A stretch of DNA of 64,000 nt from Aliarcobacter trophiarum LMG 25534 (GCF_003355515.1 NZ_CP031367.1:1488001-1552000); one strand, 5' to 3'; shown: positions 1 through 15,989, numbered from the stretch's first letter. The notes: generated by a model not told the origin, from the letters alone. Translations and numbers: made by a program.

Positions 1-272
1 CTATATTCATTGTGACAAAGGGCTGCTCTTATTCCTTCAAATTTATTTGCAGCCATACTCATTCCTAAGCCACTTCCACAAATTAAAATTCCAAATGAGC
101 CAGTATCTTCCAAAACCTTTTTACAAACTTTTTGTGCAAAATCTGGGTAGTCAACTCTATCTTTTGAAAAAGGACCCAAATCAACAACCTCATGTCCCCT
201 TTCTTCAAACAACTCTTTTACAAAGGCTTTTATATCAATTCCAGCATGATCAGCACCTATATAGTATCTCAT
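1..272 (-). CDS. rpiB: Ribose-5-phosphate isomerase B, N-terminal part (cut by window edge)
   Basis: The enzyme interconverts ribose 5-phosphate and ribulose 5-phosphate in the pentose phosphate pathway. About 90 N-terminal residues are visible. They open with MRYYIGADHAGID, the RpiB/LacAB fold start with its phosphate-contacting Asp-His, and contain CGSGLGMSMAANK, which carries the active-site Cys and the anion-hole loop. The C-terminal third lies outside the window. The start ATG (270-272) overlaps the lepB stop by one base (TAATG), so the gene is probably translated by coupling as the last visible member of folD-lepB-rpiB. Family assignment is firm; the 3' end is unseen. Confidence 0.9.
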   Translation of the reverse strand, partial: MRYYIGADHAGIDIKAFVKELFEERGHEVVDLGPFSKDRVDYPDFAQKVCKKVLEDTGSFGILICGSGLGMSMAANKFEGIRAALCHNEY

Positions 273-1054
273 TAGTAAATCCCCTCTTCATGTTTTAACT
301 CTTTTGTTGTATCTATATTTTTTTCTAGACTTTCAACTGTACTTAAAACTCTATCCCATCTTACTTTATAATTATCGTCCCAAGAGAAGTATATAAACCA
401 AGGAGTTCCTACTATATATTTATAAGGCACACTTCCCCAAAATCTTGAATCATTTGAGTGATCTCTATTATCTCCCATCATAAAAGTTTCATCTTCAGCA
501 ATAATAAGTTCTTGCATATCAAAAAGCTCTTTTGGATTAGAGAAATCTCTTGTTACATTTGGGTCATTATGAATTCCTTTATGCTCTTTTGCATAAGGAT
601 TTACAACAAAAAGTTTACCATTTATCTCTATTGTTTCATAATCTTTGAACTTCTCATTTACATACTCATTTCCCTCTTTTGGATGAAGATATAGTACTTT
701 ATCTTTTAAGAATATAGTATCTCCACCAATAGCAACTGCTCTTTTTACATAGTGAATATCAGGATTGTGTGGATATCTAAATACTACAATATCCCCTCTT
801 TTTGGTCTATCACCCTCAATTAAGTGTCCATTTCCTTTAAAATCTGGTAAAATCTTTAATTCTAACCAAGGAATTGTTGGAGTTGGTACTCCATAAGAAA
901 ATTTTTTTACAAAGAGCATATCACCTATTAAAAGTGTATTTTTCATACTTCCGCTAGGAATTACAAAAGCTTGGGCTATAAAAAATATAATTGTAAGAAC
1001 AATAACAATTGTCCCTGTCCAAGAACTTGACCAGTTATAAATATTTTTTAACAT
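272..1054 (-). CDS. lepB: Signal peptidase I
   Basis: Membrane-anchored serine protease that removes signal peptides from Sec and Tat substrates at the periplasmic face. It has 260 residues. A single N-terminal membrane segment (about residues 12-31) is followed by the box PSGSM with catalytic Ser36. The general-base Lys104 lies in YVKRAVAIGGD. Box E, MGDNRDHSNDSRFWG, is near the C-terminus. Only one membrane anchor is seen, against two in E. coli, as is common in this phylum. It abuts folD (folD stop ends at the base before the lepB start) and overlaps rpiB by one base, so the three genes look like one transcript. Confidence 0.96.
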   Translation of the reverse strand: MLKNIYNWSSSWTGTIVIVLTIIFFIAQAFVIPSGSMKNTLLIGDMLFVKKFSYGVPTPTIPWLELKILPDFKGNGHLIEGDRPKRGDIVVFRYPHNPDIHYVKRAVAIGGDTIFLKDKVLYLHPKEGNEYVNEKFKDYETIEINGKLFVVNPYAKEHKGIHNDPNVTRDFSNPKELFDMQELIIAEDETFMMGDNRDHSNDSRFWGSVPYKYIVGTPWFIYFSWDDNYKVRWDRVLSTVESLEKNIDTTKELKHEEGIY

Positions 1055-1915
1055 CTATTTTGATTCTCTTTTTTCTCTTAAATTTGATGCTTTTATTGTA
1101 TTTTTTAATAACATTGCTATTGTCATAGGTCCCACTCCACCTGGAACTGGCGTTAAATGAGAACATTTATTTTTAAGATTTTCAAAATCAGCATCACCTA
1201 CAAGTTTCCCATTTTCAAGTCTATTTATTCCCACATCAATAACAATTGCCCCATCTTTTACCATATCTTCTTTTAATAAATAAGGAACACCTACAGCAAT
1301 TATTACAATATCAGCTTTTAAAGTGTGAGATTTTAAATCTTTAGTTCTACTATTGCATACTGTTACAGTTGCTTTTGCATTTATTAGAAGTGAAGCCATA
1401 GGCTTTCCCACTATATCACTACTTCCAATAACTACAACATTCTTACCACTTAACTCAATATTGTGTTCTTCAAACATTCTCATAACACCAAAAGGAGTTG
1501 CACTTAAAAATGAATCAAGGTTTGAAACCATTCTTCCTACATTGTATGGATGAAATCCATCTACATCTTTTAATGGATTAATAGCTTCTAAAATTGTAGT
1601 TGTGTCTATATGTTTTGGTAGTGGAAGCTGAACTAAGATACCATCAAGTTTTGGATTATTATTCATAAGATTTATAGTTTGTAATAGTTCCTCTTGAGTA
1701 ATAGTATCTGGCATTTCATGAACAACAGAGTATATTCCAGCATCTTTACAAGCTTTTGCTTTACTTGCTACGTAAGTTGCACTTGCTGCATCATTTCCTA
1801 CAAGAATTACTGCAAGTCCAGGAGTTATCTCTTTTTCTTTAACAATTTGTGCAACTTCTGCTTTTACTTCTTCTTTAATCTTAGCTGATAGTGCTTTTCC
1901 ATCTAGTAGTATCAT
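1055..1915 (-). CDS. folD: Bifunctional methylenetetrahydrofolate dehydrogenase / methenyltetrahydrofolate cyclohydrolase
   Basis: Oxidises 5,10-methylene-THF with NADP and hydrolyses the product to 10-formyl-THF, supplying one-carbon units for purines and fMet-tRNA. The 286 residues match the usual length. Visible signatures are YVASKAKAC with the catalytic Lys52, DGILVQLPLP, the nucleotide-binding region VVIGSSDIVGKPMA, and the C-terminal PVPGGVGPMTIAMLL. It is the first gene of the folD-lepB-rpiB unit. A perfect 8-bp hairpin lies in its leader at 1954-1974. Confidence 0.97.
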   Translation of the reverse strand: MILLDGKALSAKIKEEVKAEVAQIVKEKEITPGLAVILVGNDAASATYVASKAKACKDAGIYSVVHEMPDTITQEELLQTINLMNNNPKLDGILVQLPLPKHIDTTTILEAINPLKDVDGFHPYNVGRMVSNLDSFLSATPFGVMRMFEEHNIELSGKNVVVIGSSDIVGKPMASLLINAKATVTVCNSRTKDLKSHTLKADIVIIAVGVPYLLKEDMVKDGAIVIDVGINRLENGKLVGDADFENLKNKCSHLTPVPGGVGPMTIAMLLKNTIKASNLREKRESK

Positions 1916-1953
1916 ATTTGTAACCTTATTTTGCTGATTTTTTAAATTTGAAG

Positions 1954-1974
1954 TCGATTTTATCTAAAAATCGA
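1954..1974 (-). promoter_or_regulatory. Hairpin in the folD leader
   Basis: Arms TCGATTTT (1954-1961) and AAAATCGA (1967-1974) pair perfectly over 8 bp around a 5-base loop, about 40 bases upstream of the folD start. A TATACT hexamer just upstream on the minus strand could be a -10 box, which would place the hairpin near the 5' end of the mRNA. There is no U-run after it, so it is not an intrinsic terminator. The rest of 1916-2162 is AT-rich and shows no gene. Confidence 0.35.
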
Positions 1975-2162
1975 TTAAAGTATAACTTAGCTTTGTTAAG
2001 TTTTATATGCTAAATTATACAATTAAATCTTATTGTTAAATAGCTAATGTTAGAAAACTTGAAAATATATTTTGTGAAGTTAGGATATTTTATAACAGAG
2101 TTAAAGGATCTTAAGTGAAACTTTAAAATTATTTAACACTGAATTTTATTTAATAAATAAAT

Positions 2163-2303
2163 CTATTTATTTTGTAGATACTCTTTTGCAATTTTAATAC
2201 ATAAACCAGATTTTGAACTTGCATCTATCAGACTTTCACCATTGCTTATAAGTCTTAGAAGTACTAACTGTTTTATTTGCATACTAACATTTGTTATTGA
2301 CAT
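2163..2303 (-). CDS. 46-aa helix-turn-helix-like small protein downstream of the cold-shock gene
   Basis: This ORF is not a shadow of another gene. The ATG (2301-2303) is preceded by AAGGAG at ideal spacing, and the frame runs 46 codons to TAG. The middle, ISNGESLIDASSKSGLCIKI followed by AKEYLQ, has the pattern of a homeodomain-like HTH: helix, Gly-x-Ser, Ala/Ser-rich helix, Gly turn, recognition helix ending AKxYL. It lies 59 bases downstream of the cold-shock gene on the same strand, with no clear terminator between, so the two are probably cotranscribed. It could be a mini DNA-binding regulator. I do not recognise a named family; function is inference. Confidence 0.6.
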   Translation of the reverse strand: MSITNVSMQIKQLVLLRLISNGESLIDASSKSGLCIKIAKEYLQNK

Positions 2304-2362
2304 TTTTCTCCTTTGTAATATTTATATTTTGTGAATATGGTTTATAACTAAACCATATTACA

Positions 2363-2578
2363 CTAGATAGAAGCAACATTCTTTGCTTGAGGACCTTTTT
2401 CATTTCTACCAATTTCAAAAGATACCTTTTGTCCTTCAAGCAAGTTAACTCTTCCATAATCTGAAGAGTTAATTTCACTATGATGAACAAAAAACTCATC
2501 ATTTGAATCTTCTAATTGGATAAATCCAAAACCTTTTTCTGTGTTGAACCATTTTACTGTTCCAATATTTTGTGCCAT
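2363..2578 (-). CDS. Cold-shock domain protein (CspA family)
   Basis: A 71-residue single cold-shock domain that binds single-stranded RNA/DNA and melts RNA structure. RNP1 KGFGFI (about residues 15-20) and RNP2 FFVHHS (about residues 29-34) are intact, as is the aromatic VKWFN strand. Length is typical. The leader looks short: a TACAAT -10-like box at 2614-2619 and a 6-bp hairpin at 2594-2610 lie within 45 bases of the start. This differs from the long thermosensor leader of E. coli cspA, so cold induction by the E. coli mechanism is not evident. A 46-aa HTH-like ORF follows on the same strand. Confidence 0.95.
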   Translation of the reverse strand: MAQNIGTVKWFNTEKGFGFIQLEDSNDEFFVHHSEINSSDYGRVNLLEGQKVSFEIGRNEKGPQAKNVASI

Positions 2579-2955
2579 TGTAATTCCTTAAATTACTTCT
2601 TATCGAAGTATGTATTGTATATAAAGTGTAATGAGGAGTTATATTTTAATAGATGTTCGTATTAACTTTGTGAGTATCAATAAAAGCAAACTAAAGATGT
2701 GTAAAAACTCTAAATCATCTTTAACGAAATCATTGTATCTGAATAAATAAATTAATGCAAATTAGTATATGAAAATTATAATTTTTTAAAGAAAATAGGT
2801 CAACTTTATTTTTAAATGGTATTTAAATATTCCATAACCTTATCTTGAAACAAATTATCCTCCATAAAATATTTTTAGAAATCCTAATTTAAACTAAAAG
2901 ATATACCAAATTAATAAAAAATTAAATTGGTACAAAGATTTTATGATTTAGATAA
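2579..2955. other. Long AT-rich intergenic region between the cold-shock gene and the YciI gene
   Basis: It holds the cold-shock promoter region (2594-2619). An imperfect inverted repeat at 2904-2932 (TACCAAATTAAT facing ATTAAATTGGTA, one mismatch) could end transcription of the YciI gene. A 17-codon minus-strand ORF at 2812-2865 contains GGAGG followed by an in-frame TTG and reads MEDNLFQDKVMEYLNTI. I see no convincing gene in the rest. Confidence 0.4.
2594..2619 (-). promoter_or_regulatory. Likely promoter -10 box and 5' hairpin of the cold-shock gene
   Basis: On the minus strand TACAAT (2619 to 2614) is a plausible -10 element. Just inside the transcript, TACTTC (2594-2599) pairs with GAAGTA (2605-2610) around a 5-base loop. 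A stem at the very 5' end of an mRNA often stabilises it. No -35 is evident, which is usual for the housekeeping sigma factor in this phylum. Prediction only. Confidence 0.35.
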
Positions 2956-3243
2956 TTAACTTTTTTTAAGTATTGCAATTGGAACTATCTGTATCTCATC
3001 CATATTCCAAACATTATTTACAACATAAGGTTCATCTTCAAGCCAAAGATCAAGCTCTTCATCTGTAGGAAAATCTACAAATAGTGAGGAACCAACCATT
3101 TTATCATCCTCAATTAAAGCTCCTGCTGAAACTATTTTCCCATCTTCCATTAATCTTTTTACATTTTTTATATGTTCTTCTCTTACTTCTACTCTTCTCT
3201 CATAAGCATCATCATAATCATAAGCTATTATTAAAAATTGCAT
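2956..3243 (-). CDS. YciI family protein
   Basis: A 95-residue protein of the YCII/dimeric alpha-beta barrel superfamily, opening MQFLIIAYDYDDAYERR, with the conserved His in EEHIKNVKRLMEDGKIVSAGAL and the DFPTDEELDLWLEDEPYV stretch typical of the family. Members are small dimeric proteins; the exact reaction is usually unknown and some act in catabolism of chlorinated or heterocyclic compounds. It stands alone between a cold-shock gene and an unrecognised membrane protein, so the context gives no clue to substrate. Confidence 0.85.
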   Translation of the reverse strand: MQFLIIAYDYDDAYERRVEVREEHIKNVKRLMEDGKIVSAGALIEDDKMVGSSLFVDFPTDEELDLWLEDEPYVVNNVWNMDEIQIVPIAILKKS

Positions 3244-3286
3244 TTATTTCCTTTTTATTTTAAAATATTTTATTTTATCACAAAAT

Positions 3287-3670
3287 TTATAAAGTAGTTG
3301 CAAAAATGAATAATAGAGGATAGATTAATACATTTAAATATCTAAAAAGTGGTGTAATATTTACATTAAAAGGAATTATTTCGGACAAAGATACTCCATT
3401 TGAGAGCTTCTTCATAATAGATAGTTTAAAAACAATATCAAAAAACTTCAAAGCTAGAATTGAACTCATCAAAAAGCCAAAGTTATTTTGAGTAATACTT
3501 AAATAAATTGAGAAAAAAAATGACATATGCAAAATAAAATATAGAAATATATTTTTTTTAAAAACTATATAATTTAACTCCAACATTCCATAAAGAGTAT
3601 TAGATTTTTGCCAATTTGACTCAAAAATCTCAATAGCAATAAAAATAAAAAAAAGAGAAAATATTTCCAT
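3287..3670 (-). CDS. Unrecognised small integral membrane protein downstream of rpoC
   Basis: A 127-residue protein with about four hydrophobic stretches (roughly residues 2-14, 40-58, 62-78 and 105-125) and short Lys/Asn-rich loops. I do not recognise the family. It starts 27 bases after the rpoC stop, and between them lies a perfect 10-bp hairpin (3677-3699). The only Shine-Dalgarno-like GAGG near the start is buried in that hairpin, so translation may be weak or conditional. Codon use is as AT-rich as the neighbours. Confidence 0.6.
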   Translation of the reverse strand: MEIFSLFFIFIAIEIFESNWQKSNTLYGMLELNYIVFKKNIFLYFILHMSFFFSIYLSITQNNFGFLMSSILALKFFDIVFKLSIMKKLSNGVSLSEIIPFNVNITPLFRYLNVLIYPLLFIFATTL

Positions 3671-3676
3671 TTTTAT

Positions 3677-3697
3677 AAATAGAGGCCTAGCCTCTAT

Positions 3698-3699
<2 letters not shown>
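3677..3699 (-). terminator. Perfect 10-bp hairpin at the end of rpoC
   Basis: AAATAGAGGC (3677-3686) and GCCTCTATTT (3690-3699) pair completely around a 3-base loop and overlap the rpoC stop codon. It is the obvious end signal for the long ribosomal-RNA polymerase operon. However, on the minus strand it is followed by ATAAAAATGG rather than a T-run, and the next gene starts six bases later. It may therefore act as a 3'-stabilising or translation-blocking structure rather than a clean intrinsic terminator. Confidence 0.5.
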
Positions 3700-12386
<8,687 letters not shown>

Positions 12387-12433
12387 TTATTTTGCTTTAT
12401 TTTCTTATAAAGCACAAAAGCATCCATAAAGGA

Positions 12434-12511
12434 TAAGGTTAAAATTTATAAAAAAATCTTAACCTTAGCCCTCAAAGATGCCAAACTTATATAGGGAAAA
12501 ATCCCTATATA
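12434..12511 (-). promoter_or_regulatory. Two hairpins in the rplL-rpoB gap (attenuator or processing region)
   Basis: The first hairpin after rplL is perfect: TATATAGGGA (12488-12497) against TCCCTATATA (12502-12511), 10 bp with a 4-base loop. The second pairs TAAGGTTAA (12434-12442) with TTAACCTTA (12459-12467), 9 bp, with a T7 stretch in its loop on the transcribed strand. In E. coli this same junction holds an attenuator and RNase III site that lowers rpoBC expression relative to the ribosomal proteins. The position argues for the same role here; the sequence is not homologous by eye. Confidence 0.55.
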
Positions 12512-12528
12512 CGGATAAGTCAATAAAC

Positions 12529-12900
12529 TTATTTAACTTCTACTTTTGCACCAGCAGCTTCAAGTTGAGCTTTAATTGCATCAGCATCAGCTTTAGAGAT
12601 TCCTTCTTTAATTGTTGAAGGAGTTTGCTCAGCAGCATCTTTAGCTTCTTTTAATCCTAAACCAGTAATTGCTCTAATCTCTTTAATTACATTGATTTTT
12701 TTATCTCCTGAATCAACTATAATTACATCGAATTCAGTTTTCTCTTCAGCAGCTTCAACAGCAGCAACTGCTCCACCAGCAACTGCTACAGGTTGTGCAG
12801 ATACTCCAAATTTTTCTTCAAACTCTTTTACTAATTCTGATAACTCTAATACAGATAAACCAGAAATAAATTCTAAAACGTCTTCTTTAGAAATTGCCAT
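12529..12900 (-). CDS. rplL: 50S ribosomal protein L7/L12
   Basis: Stalk protein that recruits and activates translational GTPases. It has 123 residues: an N-terminal dimerisation domain (about 1-35), an Ala/Val-rich hinge around [15 protein letters not shown] (about 38-53), and the factor-binding C-terminal domain with [19 protein letters not shown]. It lies 46 bases after rplJ, the usual pair that makes the L10(L12)4-6 stalk. Two hairpins separate it from rpoB. Confidence 0.98.
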   Translation of the reverse strand: MAISKEDVLEFISGLSVLELSELVKEFEEKFGVSAQPVAVAGGAVAAVEAAEEKTEFDVIIVDSGDKKINVIKEIRAITGLGLKEAKDAAEQTPSTIKEGISKADADAIKAQLEAAGAKVEVK

Positions 12901-12946
12901 TTTCTATCCTTTTTATTTTTTAATTTAATATATTTTTAGCTTAAAA

Positions 12947-13435
12947 TTAAGCAGCCTCTTCTTCTTTCTTTCTTCTAAGTGCATCCAGACCAATAGTAAA
13001 GTTTCTAACAGGTGCCATCCATACAGATGCAAGCATTCCAAGAAGTTCTTCTCTTGATGGTAATTTAGCAAATGCATTAACTCTAGCAGCATCGCAAATT
13101 TGACCTTCAATAATTCCTGATTTAATAGAGAATTTATCTTTCATAGAAGTTACAAATTTATCAGCTACTTTACAAGCTGAAATTTGATCTTCTGACCATA
13201 AATAGATATTTGTTCCACATAAATCAATATCTCCTAAATCTGCTTTAGCAACAGCTTTAGCCACTAAAGTATTTTTAATAACTTGAACTTTTGTATTATT
13301 TGCTTTTGCTTCTCTTCTTAAACTTTCTAACTCTTTATGAGTAAGTCCTTTATAGTCACAAACAACAACAGCTAAAGAGTTTTTAAACTCAAGAGATAAA
13401 AAGTCTATAATTTCTGATTTTTCTTGTCTAGTCAT
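12947..13435 (-). CDS. rplJ: 50S ribosomal protein L10
   Basis: Stalk base protein that anchors L7/L12 to 23S rRNA. It has 162 residues: N-terminal rRNA-binding domain starting MTRQEKSEIIDFL, the conserved VCDYKGLTHKELESLR, VIKNTLVAKA and a C-terminal helix for L12. A GGAGG sequence sits just upstream of the start. The preceding 160 bases contain an L10-type leader (13445-13575), through which L10(L12)4 represses its own translation in other bacteria. Confidence 0.97.
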   Translation of the reverse strand: MTRQEKSEIIDFLSLEFKNSLAVVVCDYKGLTHKELESLRREAKANNTKVQVIKNTLVAKAVAKADLGDIDLCGTNIYLWSEDQISACKVADKFVTSMKDKFSIKSGIIEGQICDAARVNAFAKLPSREELLGMLASVWMAPVRNFTIGLDALRRKKEEEAA

Positions 13436-13444
13436 ATTATATTC

Positions 13445-13575
13445 CTCCTTTCAAAACATCATCCTAGGCGGGACTTACAAGAGAATAGGAAACTCTCTTA
13501 CCAGCTGTCTTCAGTTTTATTTCAGTGCTTTGAACACTCAAGAATATCGAACACCTTCAATATTCTTGAATGCAA
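13445..13575 (-). promoter_or_regulatory. Ribosomal protein L10 leader
   Basis: The leader between rplA and rplJ carries features of the conserved L10 leader RNA: a basal hairpin whose arms CAAGAATAT (13539-13547) and ATATTCTTG (13560-13568) pair perfectly, then on the transcribed strand GAAGACAGCTGGT, an internal stem, and CCGCCTAGGATGATG before the rplJ ribosome-binding site. The GACAGCTGG block resembles the kink-turn region bound by the L10-L12 complex. The call is by position and motif; a covariance-model search would settle it. Confidence 0.7.
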
Positions 13576-13595
13576 AAAATTAGATAAGGATAACC

Positions 13596-14294
13596 TTATC
13601 TAATCTCTAATAATTCCATATTATCTAAAACAATAGATGGGCTCATCGTTAAACTAATTGCTGCATTAGCAATATATCTTCCTTTTGCAGTTGAAGGTTT
13701 AGCTTTGTTGATAGCTCCAATAAATGCTTCTGCATTCTCTTTGATAGCTTCTGCACTAAAAGAAACTTTTCCAATAGCAGCTTGCATATTACCTTTTTTA
13801 TCAACTCTATATGTAACTTGACCACCTTTTGCATCGTTTACTGCTTTTGTAACATCCATTGTAACTGTTCCAGTTTTTGGATTTGGCATTAAACCTTTTG
13901 GCCCTAAAATTCTTCCAACTTTTCCTACAATTCCCATACAATCAGGAGTTGCAACTAATACATCAAAATCAATGTTTCCAGCTTGAATAGCCTCAGCTAA
14001 ATCATCGTTTCCAACAATATCAGCACCAGCAGCTTTTGCTTCATCCATTTTTACACCTTTTGCAAAAACAGCAACTCTTACAGTTTTTCCTGTACCATTT
14101 GGAAGAACAACTGCTCCTCTAATCATCTGATCCGCATGTCTTGGATCTACATTTAGATTAAGTGCAATTTCTACACTCTCATCAAATTTAGCAGATTTTA
14201 AATCTTTTACTAAACTACAAGCATCAGCTAAAGAGTATTTTCTATCTTCAACTTTTGCATTTAACGCTTTATATCTTTTTGAAACTTTTGCCAT
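13596..14294 (-). CDS. rplA: 50S ribosomal protein L1
   Basis: L1 stalk protein that controls E-site tRNA release and is often an autogenous repressor of its operon. Reading from [14 protein letters not shown] gives 232 residues, the family norm. An in-frame ATG 36 bases further upstream exists, but the chosen start has GGAG seven bases before it. Signature [20 protein letters not shown] followed by [13 protein letters not shown] is intact. It follows rplK after about 80 bases that contain a small 7-bp hairpin (14327-14351). Confidence 0.96.
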   Translation of the reverse strand: MAKVSKRYKALNAKVEDRKYSLADACSLVKDLKSAKFDESVEIALNLNVDPRHADQMIRGAVVLPNGTGKTVRVAVFAKGVKMDEAKAAGADIVGNDDLAEAIQAGNIDFDVLVATPDCMGIVGKVGRILGPKGLMPNPKTGTVTMDVTKAVNDAKGGQVTYRVDKKGNMQAAIGKVSFSAEAIKENAEAFIGAINKAKPSTAKGRYIANAAISLTMSPSIVLDNMELLEIR

Positions 14295-14326
14295 TTTATT
14301 CTCCGCAATTTTATTTTTTTTTGCTT

Positions 14327-14351
14327 CCACTAATATTATAAAGGTTAGTGG
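14327..14351 (-). promoter_or_regulatory. Hairpin between rplK and rplA
   Basis: CCACTAA (14327-14333) pairs perfectly with TTAGTGG (14345-14351), leaving an 11-base AT-rich loop. It lies just before the L1 ribosome-binding site. It could be part of an autoregulatory structure for L1, but I cannot match it to the L1 rRNA target by eye. Confidence 0.35.
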
Positions 14352-14373
14352 TTATACCTTATACAAAACAGAA

Positions 14374-14799
14374 TTATAACTCTGTATCAATTCCTATAGA
14401 TCTTGCACTTCCTGCAACAATTTTTGCAGCAACTTCTCTATCTGTAGTATTTAAATCTTTGATTTTCATATCAACGATTTCCATAATTTGTTCTTTTGAT
14501 AACTTTCCAATTTTTTGTTTAAGTGGATTGCTACTTCCTTTTTTAACTCCTGAAACTTTTTTAATAAGTTCTGTCATTGGTGGTTGTTTTACTTCAAATG
14601 TAAAGCTTTTATCTGTATAAATTGTAAGAATAACTGGTAATCTATATCCAGCTTTATCTTTAGTTTTTTCATTAAATGCTTTACAAAATTCCATAATATT
14701 AACACCTCTTTGACCTAAAGCTGGTCCTACTGGTGGTGATGGATTTGCTGCTCCTGCTGGTATTTGCAGTTTTAAATATCCTTGAACTTTCTTAGCCAT
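14374..14799 (-). CDS. rplK: 50S ribosomal protein L11
   Basis: Binds the GTPase-associated region of 23S rRNA and supports elongation factor function and stringent-response sensing. It has 141 residues with the N-terminal proline-rich [20 protein letters not shown], the [16 protein letters not shown] linker, and the C-terminal rRNA-binding domain ending GSARSIGI. It lies 100 bases after nusG, and the gap contains a long hairpin (14842-14886). Confidence 0.98.
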   Translation of the reverse strand: MAKKVQGYLKLQIPAGAANPSPPVGPALGQRGVNIMEFCKAFNEKTKDKAGYRLPVILTIYTDKSFTFEVKQPPMTELIKKVSGVKKGSSNPLKQKIGKLSKEQIMEIVDMKIKDLNTTDREVAAKIVAGSARSIGIDTEL

Positions 14800-14841
14800 T
14801 TTGCTATTCCTTTAAAAATTATAATGATTTTAATGATTAGA

Positions 14842-14886
14842 CATTAGGCAAAAAAACTAAAAAGAAGCTAGTTTCTTTGCCTAATG
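14842..14886 (-). promoter_or_regulatory. Long hairpin in the nusG-rplK gap
   Basis: CATTAGGCAAA (14842-14852) and TTTGCCTAATG (14876-14886) pair perfectly over 11 bp. Inside the loop AAACTA and TAGTTT extend the stem after a small bulge. This is the leader of the L11-L1 pair, where L1 binds and represses translation in E. coli. There is no T-run after the stem on the transcribed strand, so termination is unlikely. Regulatory function is inferred from position. Confidence 0.5.
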
Positions 14887-14899
14887 CCTAAATTAAACC

Positions 14900-15427
14900 T
14901 TAAACTATTCTCTCTACTTGCGTATAAGAGATTTCAACTGGTGTATTTCTTCCAAATATTGATACATTCAGTTTTAAAACACCAGAAACCAAATCAAAAT
15001 CCTCTACTATTCCATTAAAGTTTGCAAATGGTCCTTCATTAATTCTAACCATTTCTCCCTCATCAAAAGAGATTTTTGGCTTAGCAGCAGCTTTATTTTT
15101 TGCTTTTTCTAAAATAAGATTAATATCTTTTTCACTTAAAGCTGTTGGTTTTTTTGATTCACCAATAAATCTTCCAACTTTTGGCATTGATTGAATTCTA
15201 TGCCATAAAGCTGTATCTAAATCGATTTTAGCAAAGGCATAAGCTGGGTATAAAGGTCTTTCTATAATTGTTTTTTTACCTTTTTTTACTTCTATTAAAT
15301 CTTCAGTTGGTACTAATACTTCAGCAATTCTATCATCAGCCATCTCATCTTTTAATTTTAATATAGCTTTTTTTACAGATAATTCACTTCCTGAATATGT
15401 CTGAATTGCATACCATTTATGTGCCAT
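14900..15427 (-). CDS. nusG: Transcription termination/antitermination protein NusG
   Basis: Binds RNA polymerase and links it to Rho or the ribosome. It has 175 residues: N-terminal NGN domain starting KWYAIQTYSGSE and including RPLYPAYAFAKI, and a C-terminal KOW domain with GEMVRINEGPFANFNGIVE. It lies 9 bases after secE, as in most bacteria. Confidence 0.98.
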   Translation of the reverse strand: MAHKWYAIQTYSGSELSVKKAILKLKDEMADDRIAEVLVPTEDLIEVKKGKKTIIERPLYPAYAFAKIDLDTALWHRIQSMPKVGRFIGESKKPTALSEKDINLILEKAKNKAAAKPKISFDEGEMVRINEGPFANFNGIVEDFDLVSGVLKLNVSIFGRNTPVEISYTQVERIV

Positions 15428-15436
15428 TTTTATTCC

Positions 15437-15619
15437 TTATTTAATTACAGAAGACAGAGTAAAAGACATTGCTCCATCAATCATTGCAAGATATAGAGCT
15501 ATAACAGTAACAACAATAAATACAGATATATAAGCAGTTCTTATTTGTGTTTTTATTGGAAAAATAACCTTAGATAATTCTGATTTTACATTGTTTAAAT
15601 AGCTACTAGTTTTACTCAC
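15437..15619 (-). CDS. secE: Preprotein translocase subunit SecE
   Basis: Small essential clamp subunit of the SecYEG channel. Reading from GTG at 15619 gives 60 residues, starting MSKTSSYLNNVKSELSKVIFP, with one membrane segment (about residues 28-50). I chose GTG because GGAGA precedes it at good spacing. An ATG four codons upstream (15631) lacks a ribosome-binding site and is the alternative. The frame stays open upstream into tRNA-Trp, which cannot be coding. The single-membrane-helix form is usual outside gammaproteobacteria. The gene sits between tRNA-Trp and nusG. Confidence 0.9.
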   Translation of the reverse strand: MSKTSSYLNNVKSELSKVIFPIKTQIRTAYISVFIVVTVIALYLAMIDGAMSFTLSSVIK

Positions 15620-15694
15620 ATTTCTCTCCATTTTAAATTTTAAGTCAAATTTTTTAAAGAAATTTTCATAAAATCTCTTAAAAAAATTTAATTG

Positions 15695-15770
15695 TGGCAG
15701 GCCAGGAGGGACTCGAACCCCCAGCACTCGGATTTGGAATCCGATGCTCTACCATTGGAGCTACTAGCCT
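15695..15770 (-). tRNA. tRNA-Trp (CCA)
   Basis: A full 76-base cloverleaf reads from 15770 downward. Acceptor AGGCTAG pairs with CTGGCCT, the anticodon arm is TCGGA-TTCCAAA-TCCGA with anticodon CCA, and the T arm contains GTTCGAG. The 3' CCA is encoded. It lies between rpmG and secE, as in many bacteria. Confidence 0.97.
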
Positions 15771-15778
15771 AAAATAGA

Positions 15779-15799
15779 TTGAGAGAGTAACTCTCTCAA
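15779..15799 (-). promoter_or_regulatory. Perfect hairpin between rpmG and tRNA-Trp
   Basis: TTGAGAGAG (15779-15787) and CTCTCTCAA (15791-15799) pair over 9 bp around a 3-base loop, nine bases before tRNA-Trp. No T-run follows. It may mark RNase processing of the tRNA from the mRNA, or a partial terminator after rpmG. Confidence 0.4.
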
Positions 15800-15812
15800 A
15801 ACTATTGAATTG

Positions 15813-15980
15813 TTAAGATTTTAACTTTACTTCTTTATGAGTAGTATGTTTTTTCAATCTTGGACAATATTTTCTAACCTCAAACTTTTCAGTATGAGTT
15901 TTTGGATTTTTCCAAGTAGTGTAGTTAATATCTCCACTCTCTTGACATTTTAATCCAATTTTAATTCTAATTGCTGCCAT
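15813..15980 (-). CDS. rpmG: 50S ribosomal protein L33
   Basis: A 55-residue ribosomal protein starting [20 protein letters not shown], with the [12 protein letters not shown] stretch and the basic [13 protein letters not shown] end. Two Cys residues are visible (CQES and YCPR); a full four-Cys zinc site is absent, so this is the zinc-free type. It starts nine bases after the tuf stop and precedes tRNA-Trp and secE, the classic arrangement. Confidence 0.95.
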   Translation of the reverse strand: MAAIRIKIGLKCQESGDINYTTWKNPKTHTEKFEVRKYCPRLKKHTTHKEVKLKS

Positions 15981-15989
15981 AGAATTTCC

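Noticed and set aside
2284-2502. 72-codon minus-strand frame overlapping the cold-shock gene
   Set aside because: It is out of frame with the intact cold-shock domain, and the HTH-like ORF at 2163-2303 has a better start site.
15620-15727. N-terminal extension of secE (MLGVRVPPGLPQ...)
   Set aside because: The extension reads through tRNA-Trp and has no ribosome-binding site; the GTG at 15619 has GGAGA upstream.
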